Shown here one piece after another: positions 11,699-20,270 of a stretch of DNA of 64,000 nt. A program made the translations under genes and the position numbers. Positions within the stretch are counted from its first letter, which is position 1. Each line of letters begins with the position of its first letter. Source of the stretch: Arthrobacter crusticola. GTDB taxonomy: Bacteria; Actinomycetota; Actinomycetes; Actinomycetales; Micrococcaceae. The notes beneath the pieces were generated by a model that worked only from the letters and a program-made list of their open reading frames with translations, was not told the DNA's origin and ran no database searches. Location of the stretch: contig NZ_SMTK01000004.1 of the NCBI RefSeq assembly GCF_004357995.1, forward strand, positions 372,001 through 436,000. The letters are read 5' to 3'.

Positions 11699-12898
11699 AT
11701 GGAGAGCCGGTTCGACACCAGTAATCTTCCGGCCGCGGACTTCCTCGGCTTCGAATCGCTGCTGAGCGACTCCGAGCGGGCGAAGCTTGACGACGTGCGC
11801 GACTTCCTCGCCAAGGAGGTGGCGCCGTCGGCGGGAGATTGGTGGAACCGCGCCGAGTTCCCCCACGATATCCTGCCGAAGCTTGCGGCACTCGAACTGA
11901 GTACACCGGTGCAGCAGGGCTACAGCCACCTCTTCGGCGGAATGATCATCGCGGAAATGACGCGCGCCGACACCTCCCTGGCGACCTTCTTCATGGTCCA
12001 CCACGACCTCTTCGTCGAGGCACTCCACCAGTTCGGGTCCGCGGACCAGAAGCGGCGGCTCCTCCAGGCGGCCATGGACCTGCGCATCACCGGGGCGTTC
12101 GCCCTGACCGAGCCGCAGCACGGATCCGACATCGCCGGCGGGATGGCCACCACGGCCACCCGCGACGGAAACACCTGGATCCTCAACGGAGCCAAACGGT
12201 GGATCGGCAACGGGACCTTCTGCGACTACATGCTGCTGTGGGCGCGCGACACCGAAACGTCGGCGGTGCGCGGCTTTATCCTCGACGCCACCCTGCCCGG
12301 GGTCACCCGGACCGTGATCGAGAACAAGATCGCCCTGCGCACCGTGCAGAACGCGGATATTCTCCTCGAGGACGTGCGGGTGGCCGAAGCCGACCGCTTC
12401 GAGGGGATCGACAGTTTCTCCGACACCCGGCGCCTGCTCCTCGGCTCGCGCATCCTGGTGGGATGGCAGGCGGTGGGGCAGCAGCTGGCCGCATACGACG
12501 TCGCGCGCCGGTACGCGCTGGAGCGCTACCAGTTCGGCCGCCCGCTGGGCAGCTTCCAGCTCATCCAGGACCAGCTGGTGACGATGCTCGGCAATACGAC
12601 GGCGAGCCTGGCGCTCATGGTCCGGATCGCCCAGCTGCAGGACGGCGCCGGATCGGCGGGCACCCCGGAGGGACCGGGCATGCCCCAGGCGGCCCTGGCG
12701 AAGTCCTACACGACGGCGCGCATGCGCGAGACGGTCGCCCTTGGGCGGAGTATTCTTGGCGGCAACGGGATCGTAACGGACTACGGTATGGCGAAGATCT
12801 TCGCCGATGCCGAGGCCATCTACACCTATGAAGGCTCCTACGAGATCAACACCCTCATTGTAGGGCGGGCCCTCACCGGGCTTTCGGCCATCGTCTGA
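11699..12898 (+). CDS. Acyl-CoA dehydrogenase (glutaryl-CoA dehydrogenase-like)
   Basis: The 399-residue FAD enzyme has AFALTEPQHGSDIAGG and the WIGNGTFCDY flavin-binding segment, YQFGRPLGSFQLIQ and a C-terminal TYEGSYEINTLIVGRALTG. That last motif holds the Glu that acts as catalytic base in glutaryl/isovaleryl-type enzymes. Exact acyl chain specificity cannot be read; the TYEG base position and overall length favour the glutaryl-CoA-like branch. The start at 11699 has GAAAGG 9 bases upstream. Confidence 0.9.
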   Translation: MESRFDTSNLPAADFLGFESLLSDSERAKLDDVRDFLAKEVAPSAGDWWNRAEFPHDILPKLAALELSTPVQQGYSHLFGGMIIAEMTRADTSLATFFMVHHDLFVEALHQFGSADQKRRLLQAAMDLRITGAFALTEPQHGSDIAGGMATTATRDGNTWILNGAKRWIGNGTFCDYMLLWARDTETSAVRGFILDATLPGVTRTVIENKIALRTVQNADILLEDVRVAEADRFEGIDSFSDTRRLLLGSRILVGWQAVGQQLAAYDVARRYALERYQFGRPLGSFQLIQDQLVTMLGNTTASLALMVRIAQLQDGAGSAGTPEGPGMPQAALAKSYTTARMRETVALGRSILGGNGIVTDYGMAKIFADAEAIYTYEGSYEINTLIVGRALTGLSAIV

Positions 12899-12925
12899 GC
12901 CTGAAGAGAGGATTAGACTGCGGCC

Positions 12926-13357
12926 ATGACGGAGAAGGAGCCCGCCAGTCCGGTGCGGCAGCTGCGGGTCGTGGTGCGTGCGGAGGACTACGACGCGGCG
13001 CTGGCGTTCTACCGGGACGTGCTGGGCATGCCCGAGGAGGAGGCGTACGAGGGCGGTGACGGCGCCCGGGTGAGCATCCTCGACGCCGGCCGTGCCACCC
13101 TCGAACTATCGAATCCCGCGCAGGTGCGACTGATTGACAGCGTCGAGGCGGAGGGCCGGCCGAGCGCGCGGATCCGGATCGCTTTTGAGGTGGACGACGC
13201 CGCCGGTACCACGCACCGCCTCGTCGAGGCCGGAGCCGAACTGATCGCCGAACCTCGTGAGACGCCCTGGCGTTCGCTCAACTCCCGGCTCGACGCTCCG
13301 GCAGGGCTCCAGCTCACCCTCTTCCAGGAGCTCGACCCCAAGCCGGGGCACCCCTGA
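12926..13357 (+). CDS. VOC (glyoxalase/dioxygenase) superfamily protein
   Basis: This 143-residue single-domain protein has the beta-alpha-beta-beta-beta repeats of the vicinal-oxygen-chelate fold: VRAEDYDAALAFYRDVLGMP in the first half and IRIAFEVDDAAGTTHRLVEAGAE in the second. Clear metal-binding His/Glu sets are not obvious, so it may be a binding or resistance-type member and not a glyoxalase. It sits between the acyl-CoA dehydrogenase and an acetyltransferase on the same strand. Confidence 0.85.
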   Translation: MTEKEPASPVRQLRVVVRAEDYDAALAFYRDVLGMPEEEAYEGGDGARVSILDAGRATLELSNPAQVRLIDSVEAEGRPSARIRIAFEVDDAAGTTHRLVEAGAELIAEPRETPWRSLNSRLDAPAGLQLTLFQELDPKPGHP

Positions 13358-13380
13358 CACCGGACGCCGAGCCGTCTGGG

Positions 13381-13890
13381 GTGCGGATCCGGAGCGCGGC
13401 ACCCGCCGAGCTTCAGGCCCTCCGCGAGATTGAACGGGCAGCGGGGGAGCAGTTCCGTGCGCTCGGCATGGCGGAGATCGCCGAGGACGAGCCGCTGTCG
13501 GTGGACGAGCTCGCCGAGTTCCAGGCGGAGGGCCGGGCCTGGGCCGCCGTCGACGCCGACGGCTCCCCGGTGGGCTACCTGCTCGTAAAGCGCGTCGGCG
13601 CTGACGCCCACGTCGAGCAGGTCAGCGTGCACCCCTCCCGCGCCCGGCGAGGGATCGGACGGCGCCTCCTCGAGACCGCTGCGGACTGGGGCCGCGGGCA
13701 GGGGCTGGTAAACCTCACGCTGACCACCTTCGACGAGGTCCCCTGGAACGCCCCGTACTACCGGCGCCTGGACTTCCACGACGTGCCGGACGACGCCCTG
13801 GAGCCCGGCCTGTTTCAGATCGTGGCCGACGAGGCCGCCGCCGGCCTGGCCCGATGGCCCCGCATGGTGCTCAGCCGCCCGCTGGTGTAG
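13381..13890 (+). CDS. GNAT family N-acetyltransferase
   Basis: The 169-residue protein has the acetyl-CoA-binding motif A, VEQVSVHPSRARRGIGRRLL (the R/Q-x-x-G-x-G/A pattern as RRGIG), then LVNLTLTTFDEVPWNAPYYRRLDF, typical of small-molecule or protein N-acetyltransferases. It begins with GTG at 13381, only 23 bases after the VOC gene's stop, so the two are probably co-transcribed. The acceptor is unknown. Confidence 0.88.
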   Translation: MRIRSAAPAELQALREIERAAGEQFRALGMAEIAEDEPLSVDELAEFQAEGRAWAAVDADGSPVGYLLVKRVGADAHVEQVSVHPSRARRGIGRRLLETAADWGRGQGLVNLTLTTFDEVPWNAPYYRRLDFHDVPDDALEPGLFQIVADEAAAGLARWPRMVLSRPLV

Positions 13891-13897
13891 GCCCAGG

Positions 13898-14443
13898 TCA
13901 GGCCAGGGCGAGTTCAAGCACCGTTTCCCATCCGTCGTCCTCATCCCATTGCCGGCCCACCGCCCGGAAACCGAAGGAGTCGACGAGGCGCTGTGAGGGC
14001 AGGTTGTCCGGCCGGACCGAGGCGCGGACCGCGTGTACTCCGGGTTCGGCGTCGGCGATGTCGAGGAGGATCGTCAGGGCCGCCCGGGCATGGCCGCGCC
14101 GCCGGTGTCCGGGATCCACCTCGTATCCAACCTCGACTCTCCCGTCGGCGGGCGGTCCGTGGAAGCCCGCCCGCCCAACGGTGCTCCCGGCGGCATCGAC
14201 GATGAGCCGGGTGATCCAGTCCGCGTCGGCCGGGGACGTGAGGAGCTGACGGCTGCGCATCCTCCAGACGGCACGGCAGCCGCTGGAGACCAGATGCTCC
14301 GTCAGCACCGCGGGAGTTCGAAGCTGCGCGGCGGCGAGGTCGCCGTCGGCCAGGGCGTGGATGGCGGCCGGTGGCAGGCGCACGAGCCGGACGTCCCCGG
14401 CCCCTGCGGCGGAGGAACGCCAGGGGTCAGCAGTCGGTGTCAT
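13898..14443 (-). CDS. GNAT family N-acetyltransferase
   Basis: This 181-residue protein has motif A VEVGYEVDPGHRRRGHARAAL and the C-terminal ASVRPDNLPSQRLVDSFGFRAVG, as in RimJ/RimL-like acetyltransferases. The ATG at 14443 is preceded by GAGGAGG about 8 bases upstream; a longer frame to 14503 overlaps the preceding gene and lacks such a site. It follows the GT39 gene by 32 bases and is convergent with the other GNAT gene, ending 7 bases from it. Confidence 0.88.
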   Translation of the reverse strand: MTPTADPWRSSAAGAGDVRLVRLPPAAIHALADGDLAAAQLRTPAVLTEHLVSSGCRAVWRMRSRQLLTSPADADWITRLIVDAAGSTVGRAGFHGPPADGRVEVGYEVDPGHRRRGHARAALTILLDIADAEPGVHAVRASVRPDNLPSQRLVDSFGFRAVGRQWDEDDGWETVLELALA

Positions 14444-14475
14444 ACGCCCATCCTCCTCTACCGCCAGTTCCACTG

Positions 14476-16005
14476 TCAGTCGTAGTGGGCGAAGGACGGC
14501 CACAGCTCGCGCCAGCCGGACGCAGGGGAGGAGCAGACGAGAATTTCCTGGCCCTGTTCCTCGTTGTCGACGCCGACACCGTTATCGAGCACCCCGGCCC
14601 TCCGGCAGTCATCGAGGAGGGTGCGCGCCAGCGAAGCCTGGCCCCCGACGACGATCACCGCGCCGCCGGTGTCCGGTGGTTTCCCACGAAGCTGAAGCTC
14701 ATTGTGCCCGCTGTAGGCCGGAGGCAGCCCCAGCGCGGGTCCGTACCGCGCCAGCGCCCCGGCTTCGCCGTAGTTGCTCGCGATGAGGACGGCCCCTTCG
14801 GCGTCCTTCCCGGGCAGGGAGCGGTACACGGCGGCGACCTGCTCCACGTACACCGGCCAGCCCACCTGGTCCGCGGCCACCTGGTTGATGTCCGGAACCG
14901 GGCTGGCGGCCAGGGTAGGCACCGGCAGCACCGGCAGGGAAATGACGGCCGCGACCGCCGGATTGAGGGCGACGGCGCCCGCGGCGAGCGCCCGCCACCG
15001 GGCCCGGGCGGCGGACAGGAAGGCAGCGGTGGGCACGCAGCCTGCCGCAAACAGCACGGTCAGCAGACCCGAGGGGTAGTAGATCTGCCCACCCGCAAGG
15101 AAGGTCAGGGCCAGCAGGATGGGCAGGGCGGCGGCGCTGAACCGCACGGGCCGCCACTGAGGCCGGCGCAGCAGGGCAATGGCACCCGCAGCCCAGACCG
15201 CGGCGAGGGGAGGCCCGAGCGCCAGGACCAGGAAGGGCCACATCAGCACCCGGGTTTCGGCCGCGTTGTTCTCCGCGAGTGCCGCCCCCATCTCGAGCTG
15301 CGGCCAGCCATGCGCCGTCTGGTAGAAGAGGTTCGGCGAACCGATGGCGAGCGCCAGCGCAGCCGCACCCCAGACCCGGCCCGAGCGGAACACCTTCCTC
15401 GGGCCGGCAAGGAGCAGGCCAGCCGCCAGGGACACCAGCAGCCCGGCGATCAGCAGCTTGTTGTACATGGCCAGCCCGACGACGGAGCCCGCCGCGAGCC
15501 ACCAGGCGGGCTGTTCCCGCAGCACGGCGCGCATCATCAGCAGGACGACGGCGGGCCAGAACACGAGGTCGAGGGTGGCGGTGAGCATCACATGCCCGAA
15601 CAGCAGCGGCGCCGTCGCGAAGGCGTAGGCCCACGCGCACAGCCCTTGGGCTGCCCGGCCGCCGCCCAGCTCCCGGGTGATCAGCACGACCACGAGGACC
15701 GACGCGACGGCGGCCATCGTTGCCGGGATGCGGATGGCCCACACCTCATCGGCGACGAGGACGCTGAAGAGCCTCACCAGCAGCGGGGTCAGCGGGGGCT
15801 GGTCCACGTAGCCCCACTCCGGGGGCAGCATCCGGAAATACAGTTCGTCGCGGTGGTAGCCGTACGCCGAGCTGGCCGCAGTGAGGAGCACGCCGAGTGC
15901 GGCCATTGCGGCGAACACCGGGAAGCGGGCGAGGGGCGGCAGCTCCGGTCCGCGCTCCGCGGGGCCGCCGGAACGCACCGCTTTGGCCCGGGCCTGCGTG
16001 ATCAC
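14476..16005 (-). CDS. Membrane glycosyltransferase, GT39/ArnT-like
   Basis: The 509-residue protein has 10-12 predicted membrane helices and the N-terminal first-loop motif YGYHRDELYF, the acidic pair typical of GT-C enzymes (PMT_2/ArnT family) that use polyprenyl-phosphate sugars. LFGHVMLTATLDLVFWPAV and YNKLLIAGLLVSLAAG are in the membrane core. The C-terminal ~130 residues form a soluble extracytoplasmic domain. It probably transfers a mannose or other sugar to a wall or membrane acceptor on the outer face. It is divergent from the SAM methyltransferase at 16080. Confidence 0.85.
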   Translation of the reverse strand: MITQARAKAVRSGGPAERGPELPPLARFPVFAAMAALGVLLTAASSAYGYHRDELYFRMLPPEWGYVDQPPLTPLLVRLFSVLVADEVWAIRIPATMAAVASVLVVVLITRELGGGRAAQGLCAWAYAFATAPLLFGHVMLTATLDLVFWPAVVLLMMRAVLREQPAWWLAAGSVVGLAMYNKLLIAGLLVSLAAGLLLAGPRKVFRSGRVWGAAALALAIGSPNLFYQTAHGWPQLEMGAALAENNAAETRVLMWPFLVLALGPPLAAVWAAGAIALLRRPQWRPVRFSAAALPILLALTFLAGGQIYYPSGLLTVLFAAGCVPTAAFLSAARARWRALAAGAVALNPAVAAVISLPVLPVPTLAASPVPDINQVAADQVGWPVYVEQVAAVYRSLPGKDAEGAVLIASNYGEAGALARYGPALGLPPAYSGHNELQLRGKPPDTGGAVIVVGGQASLARTLLDDCRRAGVLDNGVGVDNEEQGQEILVCSSPASGWRELWPSFAHYD

Positions 16006-16079
16006 CCCGCCAGCCTAACCCTGCCGCCCGGCCCGGTACCGGCGGGTCGGGCTGGCCGCACTCCGGACAAGGTGGCAAA

Positions 16080-16895
16080 GTGACGCATGTGACAAAAGGA
16101 GATAGCGCGGCCGTCCGACTGCTGAACCGGGCACGGCTGGTGCCGAGGATTGCGTGGCTGGCTGCACGGGCGCCCCGGGATCCCCATCGGGCGTGGGAGG
16201 GGTACTGGAAGGACATCCGGACCACGGGCGCAGGCGGACAGGTGCTCTGGGATTCCGCCTCCGATGCGGAGCGGGAGCAGTACGCCGAGGCACTCCGGGC
16301 CCACCTCGACACGTCGCTGCCGGTCATCGACGTCGGGTGCGGCAACGGGTCGTTCACCCGCTGGCTGGCAGGCATCTTTCCCGAGGCGCTCGGCATCGAT
16401 GTGTCTCCCAGCGCCATCGCCCGTGCCGAGGCGGAGGCCGCGGGACTGGCCAATGTCTCCTTCGCCGTCGTTGACGCCACCGAACCGGGCGCCGAAGTCT
16501 CCCCCTACCCCGGGGGGTGCAATGTCTTCGTCCGCGGGGTCCTCCATGTCCTGCCGCCCCGGTCGAGGGCACAGCTGGCCGCCAATGTCCGCACCTCAGT
16601 GCGCGGCGGCCGGGTGTTCCTCACCGAAACCAATTTTCCGGGCAGCTCCCTCGAATACGTCGAACGGCTCGGGGCCGCCCCCGGGTATATTCCGGCGGGC
16701 CTGAAGCGCGCCATCGCCGGGCTCCCGCGGCCCGGCCACTTCGGCGCCACCGAGCGCGGGGCCGCCTTCCCCGCCGACCAATGGCAGCTTCTCGCCGACG
16801 GACCGGCCGTCATCCATACCGTTCCAGCAGAGACCGCCGAGTCAACACCGATCCCCGGCTACTTTGCGGTGCTGCAGCCGCGGAAGGGAGTTTGA
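16080..16895 (+). CDS. Class I SAM-dependent methyltransferase
   Basis: The 271-residue protein has SAM motif I VIDVGCGNGSFTRWLAG, acidic loop ALGIDVSPSAIARA and motif IV-like VFVRGVLHVLPP. The target is unknown. Translation begins at GTG 16080, and the stop at 16895 directly abuts the next ATG, indicating a two-gene unit with the STAS-like protein. Confidence 0.85.
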   Translation: MTHVTKGDSAAVRLLNRARLVPRIAWLAARAPRDPHRAWEGYWKDIRTTGAGGQVLWDSASDAEREQYAEALRAHLDTSLPVIDVGCGNGSFTRWLAGIFPEALGIDVSPSAIARAEAEAAGLANVSFAVVDATEPGAEVSPYPGGCNVFVRGVLHVLPPRSRAQLAANVRTSVRGGRVFLTETNFPGSSLEYVERLGAAPGYIPAGLKRAIAGLPRPGHFGATERGAAFPADQWQLLADGPAVIHTVPAETAESTPIPGYFAVLQPRKGV

Positions 16896-17312
16896 ATGGC
16901 AACCCCGCCGGGAGAATCCACGGCGCCGCTGCCGATCGACGGTGGGAAGGGCACGCTTGAGCTCCGGCCTGACGGCGTCCTGCACCTGAAGTGGGACCGC
17001 GGCATCCACATCACCTCGGCCGATGCGCGGGCAGCCATGGACGTCGTCAATCTGCTCTGCGCTGACACCTCCCACCCCATGCTCGTCGACATGGAGGCCA
17101 CCCGGTCGGTCAGCAGGGGAGCCCGCAGCACCTTCTCCATCCCGTGCGGCGCCTCACGGATTGCGCTGCTGGGATCCTCTCCGGTCGACCGGCTCCTGGC
17201 GAACTTCTTCCTCGGCCTTCACAGCCCACCGTGCCCCACGCATTTCTTCACGTCGAGGGACCGTGCCCTCGACTGGCTCAAACGGCCCGACGCAACTGAA
17301 CCGCCCGACTGA
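16896..17312 (+). CDS. STAS/SEC14-like (DUF7793 type) protein
   Basis: The 138-residue protein has a SpoIIAA/STAS-like layout: a beta strand (GVLHLKWDRGIHITSADARAAMD), MLVDMEATRSVSRGARSTF, then NFFLGLHSPPCPTHFFTSRD. Similar small proteins in Micrococcaceae are annotated as STAS/SEC14 domain proteins of unknown role. It starts immediately after the methyltransferase stop codon, so translation is likely coupled. Confidence 0.7.
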   Translation: MATPPGESTAPLPIDGGKGTLELRPDGVLHLKWDRGIHITSADARAAMDVVNLLCADTSHPMLVDMEATRSVSRGARSTFSIPCGASRIALLGSSPVDRLLANFFLGLHSPPCPTHFFTSRDRALDWLKRPDATEPPD

Positions 17313-17342
17313 GCCACCGGACTGAGGTCCAGCCTTCCGGTG

Positions 17343-18560
17343 CTATCCGGCGAGGTTGAGGGGAGGCCGGGCGGCGTCCTGGAGGGCACGCAACCGCCGC
17401 CGGCGCTCATGGTCCACCCGGTGCCTCCGCGAACCGGCGGTGATCAGCAGCAGGAAGACGGCAAGGCCGGCCGCGAAGGCGACCGGCGCCGATGCGGGTT
17501 CGCCGAAGAGCCTCTCGAAGAGGAGCCAGATGAGCCCCCAGACTACCGCCAGGGCGACGCTGAGATGCCCTCTGCCCGTACTGCACAGGACCGCCGTTCC
17601 GACCGTCACCACCCCCACGGCGATCAGGGCCCACGTCTGTGCGCCGAGGTCGAACAGGTCCGTCCCCTGCCGGTCGGCCAGCGCGGCGGCGCGCACTGCC
17701 GTCTCGATGATGGTCCAGCCCAACAGCAGGCCGAGGGGTACATCGACGGCCGCGCCTTCGATCCGACCCTCCGCGGGGTAGCGGTTCAGCGTGCCCAGGG
17801 TGGTCAGCAGGACGCCGAGGAGCAGGACGACGATCGCCGCCGCCAGGGTCTGCAGCTCCTCCCGGCCGCTCAGCCGGACGGCGGTGAGGAGCACGAGGGC
17901 CGAGGCGAGGGTCCAGCCGAGTCGGCGCTGGCGCTCCTTCCGGCGCTGCGAGGGCAGCCACTGGTACAGCACGTAGGCGCACAGCGCGAGGTCGATGAGG
18001 ATCCGGATCCACAGGGCGCCCGCGGCGGGAAGAAGCAGGGTCGGCCCCGGCAGCGGCGGCCCGGACTGGAACGGATCCCAGCCGCGTCCGCCCGGTGCAA
18101 GGAGCCAGGCCGCCGCGGCCAAGGAGACCAGGACGGCGCGCAGCAGGTCCGGATCCCAGGACCCGACGTGGCCGGCAGCAGCCGCAAGGCGATCCCGCGG
18201 CACGGCCGTCCAGGCGGGCATTCTTCCCCGCCCGCCTCGGAACACGGCCGGCAGGGCCGGGTCCCCTCGGCGTGCCCCGCCCGCTCCCAGCACGGCGGTC
18301 GCGGAGGGGATCCGTCTGCGTGCCCTGCCGATTCCCAGCGCCGCGGTCGCGGGCCGCATCCGTCCGCGTGCCCTGCCGATTCCCAGCACCGCGGTCGCGG
18401 GCCGCAGCCGTCCGCGTGCCCTGCCGGCTCCCAGCGCGGCGGTCAGGGCCCGAATCTTGTGCGCAGCGCCACCCGGGCCAGTGGAACCGTCCCGAGCCGC
18501 GGACACCGTCGGAGGAACCGCGGGCGCAGGCGGGAGCTTCACCTCATGCGTCGGCTTCAT
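17343..18560 (-). CDS. Polytopic membrane protein with basic 16-residue repeats
   Basis: The ATG at 18560 follows a GGGAGG site and gives 405 residues. Residues about 35-115 contain four or five imperfect 16-residue repeats (unit like GIGRARGRMRPATAAL), strongly basic and encoded by 48-base tandem repeats. The remaining ~290 residues have about nine hydrophobic segments (SLAAAAWLLAPG, IVVLLLGVLLTTLGTLN, WGLIWLLFERLFGE). I recognise no family for the membrane part. The basic repeat domain would lie in the cytoplasm and could bind nucleic acid or lipid head groups; that is inference. Confidence 0.65.
   Translation of the reverse strand: MKPTHEVKLPPAPAVPPTVSAARDGSTGPGGAAHKIRALTAALGAGRARGRLRPATAVLGIGRARGRMRPATAALGIGRARRRIPSATAVLGAGGARRGDPALPAVFRGGRGRMPAWTAVPRDRLAAAAGHVGSWDPDLLRAVLVSLAAAAWLLAPGGRGWDPFQSGPPLPGPTLLLPAAGALWIRILIDLALCAYVLYQWLPSQRRKERQRRLGWTLASALVLLTAVRLSGREELQTLAAAIVVLLLGVLLTTLGTLNRYPAEGRIEGAAVDVPLGLLLGWTIIETAVRAAALADRQGTDLFDLGAQTWALIAVGVVTVGTAVLCSTGRGHLSVALAVVWGLIWLLFERLFGEPASAPVAFAAGLAVFLLLITAGSRRHRVDHERRRRLRALQDAARPPLNLAG
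18261..18452 (-). repeat. 48-bp tandem repeat inside a coding region
   Basis: About four consecutive 48-base units are visible, for example beginning ATCCGTCTGCGTGCCCTGCC at 18310 and CGTCCGCGTGCCCTGCCG at 18361 and 18410 on the forward strand. Unit length is a multiple of three and conservation falls off at the outer copies. The repeat codes the basic 16-residue motif of the membrane protein. Confidence 0.85.
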
Positions 18561-18657
18561 CGCCTCCCTTTCGACGGGTGCTGCGCCGCGGGTGTCCCGT
18601 GCGCTCGCATCCAGCCTACCTACTTCCGCGCAGCGGCGGGCAGGTGGCCGGGCGGGA

Positions 18658-19299
18658 TCATCGCGAATCCGAGCCGGCCGCCTCTTCGGTTTCCCCGGCG
18701 CCGGCGGCCTTGGCCCTCCGGCGCTGGCGCAGACCAAGAACGGCTGCGGTCACGAGCCCCACGAGGGTCCCGACGGCGGTTCCCAGCACGACGCTCACCC
18801 AGAGGGGCAGTCCGGTGGAGGCTCCGGTCAGGTAGCCAAGGCCCAGGAGCCACGCGGCCCACAGACATGCGCCCAGTGCGGTCAGGACCAGAAAGGGGCG
18901 GAGCGCGACCTCTGCGATGCCGGCCGCCGCGACGCTGGCGGTTCGGCCGCCGGGCAGGAAGCGCACCGCGACCAGTCCGGCGTAGGTAGGGGACTTTCCG
19001 GCCTTCTCCACGGCGCGGCGGAGCCCGCTGTGGACGGACCGGCCCCAGCGGAAGCGGTCGAGCCAGTGCGTCAGGCGGCGGCGGAAGAGCATAAACAGCG
19101 CCAGGTCGCCCACCCAGCTGCCGGTGGTCGCCACGAGGACGGCCGCGGGCAGGAAGAGGTTTCCGTGCGAGGCCATGGTGCCGGCGGCGATCACCATCAG
19201 TTCCGAGGGCACGACGGGGAGGACCACGTCCACGACGATGATGGTGAACATGAGCAGGAAGTAGAGCGGCATGGCCAGGTCGGGACCGGGGATCTCCAC
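18658..19299 (-). CDS. DedA/VTT family membrane protein
   Basis: The 213-residue protein has DedA features: FTIIVVDVVLPVVPSELMVIAAG with the membrane-dipping acidic residue, GSWVGDLALFMLFRR, and VAVRFLPGGRTASVAAAGIAEV (the conserved F-[F/L]-P-G-x-R segment). DedA proteins act in membrane lipid homeostasis, some as lipid-carrier transporters. The C-terminus is charged. GTG at 19299 is the likely start; ATG at 19272 would remove nine residues. Confidence 0.9.
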   Translation of the reverse strand: MEIPGPDLAMPLYFLLMFTIIVVDVVLPVVPSELMVIAAGTMASHGNLFLPAAVLVATTGSWVGDLALFMLFRRRLTHWLDRFRWGRSVHSGLRRAVEKAGKSPTYAGLVAVRFLPGGRTASVAAAGIAEVALRPFLVLTALGACLWAAWLLGLGYLTGASTGLPLWVSVVLGTAVGTLVGLVTAAVLGLRQRRRAKAAGAGETEEAAGSDSR

Positions 19300-19355
19300 C
19301 CACCCAACCTACAGGCCGCGGGCGGGGAAAGCAGAGGAGTAGGGCCAAGCCCCGA

Positions 19356-20270
19356 TTAATTCGGGGGAAACTCCGAGAGCCGCAGTGAGGATTCGAAGAA
19401 GGACTCGGTGCCGCTCAGCGGGTCGGTGAAGGAGATGCTCTTGGCCAGCAGCTGCAGCGGCTTCGAGAAGTCGTCGGCGGCCTGCGGCTTGAGCACGGGG
19501 TAGAAGGGGTCGTTGAGGATGCCCAGTCCGAGCCCGGCCATGTGCAGCCGAAGCTGGTGGGTCTTGCCGGTGTGCGGCTGCAGCCGGTACCGTCCGACGC
19601 CGGCCGTCTCCTCGAGCAGGCTCACCGCCGTCTCGGTGTTGGGGGCGCCCTCGACCTCCTGGGCCAGCAGGTAGGTGCGGGACTTCACGATGCGGCTCCG
19701 TACAGTCAGGGGTGCAACATCGAGGCCGAGCTCCGGCCGCACCGGGGCGACCGCCTCGTACTCCTTGCGGATCTGGCGGTTCTCGAACAGCAGCTGATAC
19801 TTTCCGCGGGTTTCCGGGTTCACCGAGAACATCAGGATGCCGGCGGTCATGCGGTCCAGCCGGTGCATGGGAATCAGGTCGGGCAGGCCCAGCTGCACCC
19901 GCAGGCGCACCAGGGCCGACTCCGCGACATACATGCCGCCGGGGGTCGTCGGCAGGAAGTGGGGTTTATCGACCACGAGCAGGTCCTCGTCCTGGTGGAG
20001 GATGCTGATTTCCACCGGGAGCCGCTCTTCGACGGGAAGCTCGCGGTAGTACCAGATGAAGGTGTGGTCGGTCAGCGGGGTTTCCCGGGTGAGCACGGCG
20101 CCGCCGAGGGCCACCACCTCGCCGCGGTCGAACCGCTCAGCGATACCGTCGGGGTTCACATGGTCGAAACGGTCAAGGATGTACTCGAGGGCCGTCGACC
20201 ACGGCCCTTCCTCGGGCAGGCGGAGGCGGGTGGCGTTGACTCCGTTGCGCACCGGAAGGGGGGACTTCAT
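19356..20270 (-). CDS. RluA-type RNA pseudouridine synthase
   Basis: The protein carries the family II pseudouridine synthase motif MHRLDRMTAGILMFS with catalytic Asp, DLLVVDKPHFLPTTP, and PHTGKTHQLRLHMAGLG. The N-terminal ~80 residues form an S4-like region. The layout fits RluA/RluC-like rRNA or tRNA synthases. Its ATG shares a base with the stop of the DNA glycosylase gene (TGATG), so translation is coupled; a GTG one codon earlier is possible. Confidence 0.9.
   Translation of the reverse strand: MKSPLPVRNGVNATRLRLPEEGPWSTALEYILDRFDHVNPDGIAERFDRGEVVALGGAVLTRETPLTDHTFIWYYRELPVEERLPVEISILHQDEDLLVVDKPHFLPTTPGGMYVAESALVRLRVQLGLPDLIPMHRLDRMTAGILMFSVNPETRGKYQLLFENRQIRKEYEAVAPVRPELGLDVAPLTVRSRIVKSRTYLLAQEVEGAPNTETAVSLLEETAGVGRYRLQPHTGKTHQLRLHMAGLGLGILNDPFYPVLKPQAADDFSKPLQLLAKSISFTDPLSGTESFFESSLRLSEFPPN

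Noticed and set aside
14371-16083. 570-codon forward frame opposite the GT39 gene
   Set aside because: Its composition is Gly/Arg/Gln-rich with no folds or motifs, while the reverse frame is a clear membrane glycosyltransferase. It is a GC-skew shadow.
17340-18989. 549-codon forward frame opposite the repeat-containing membrane protein
   Set aside because: Low-complexity Arg/Gly/Pro composition and it runs across two reverse-strand genes; the reverse strand has the hydrophobic helices and ribosome-binding site.
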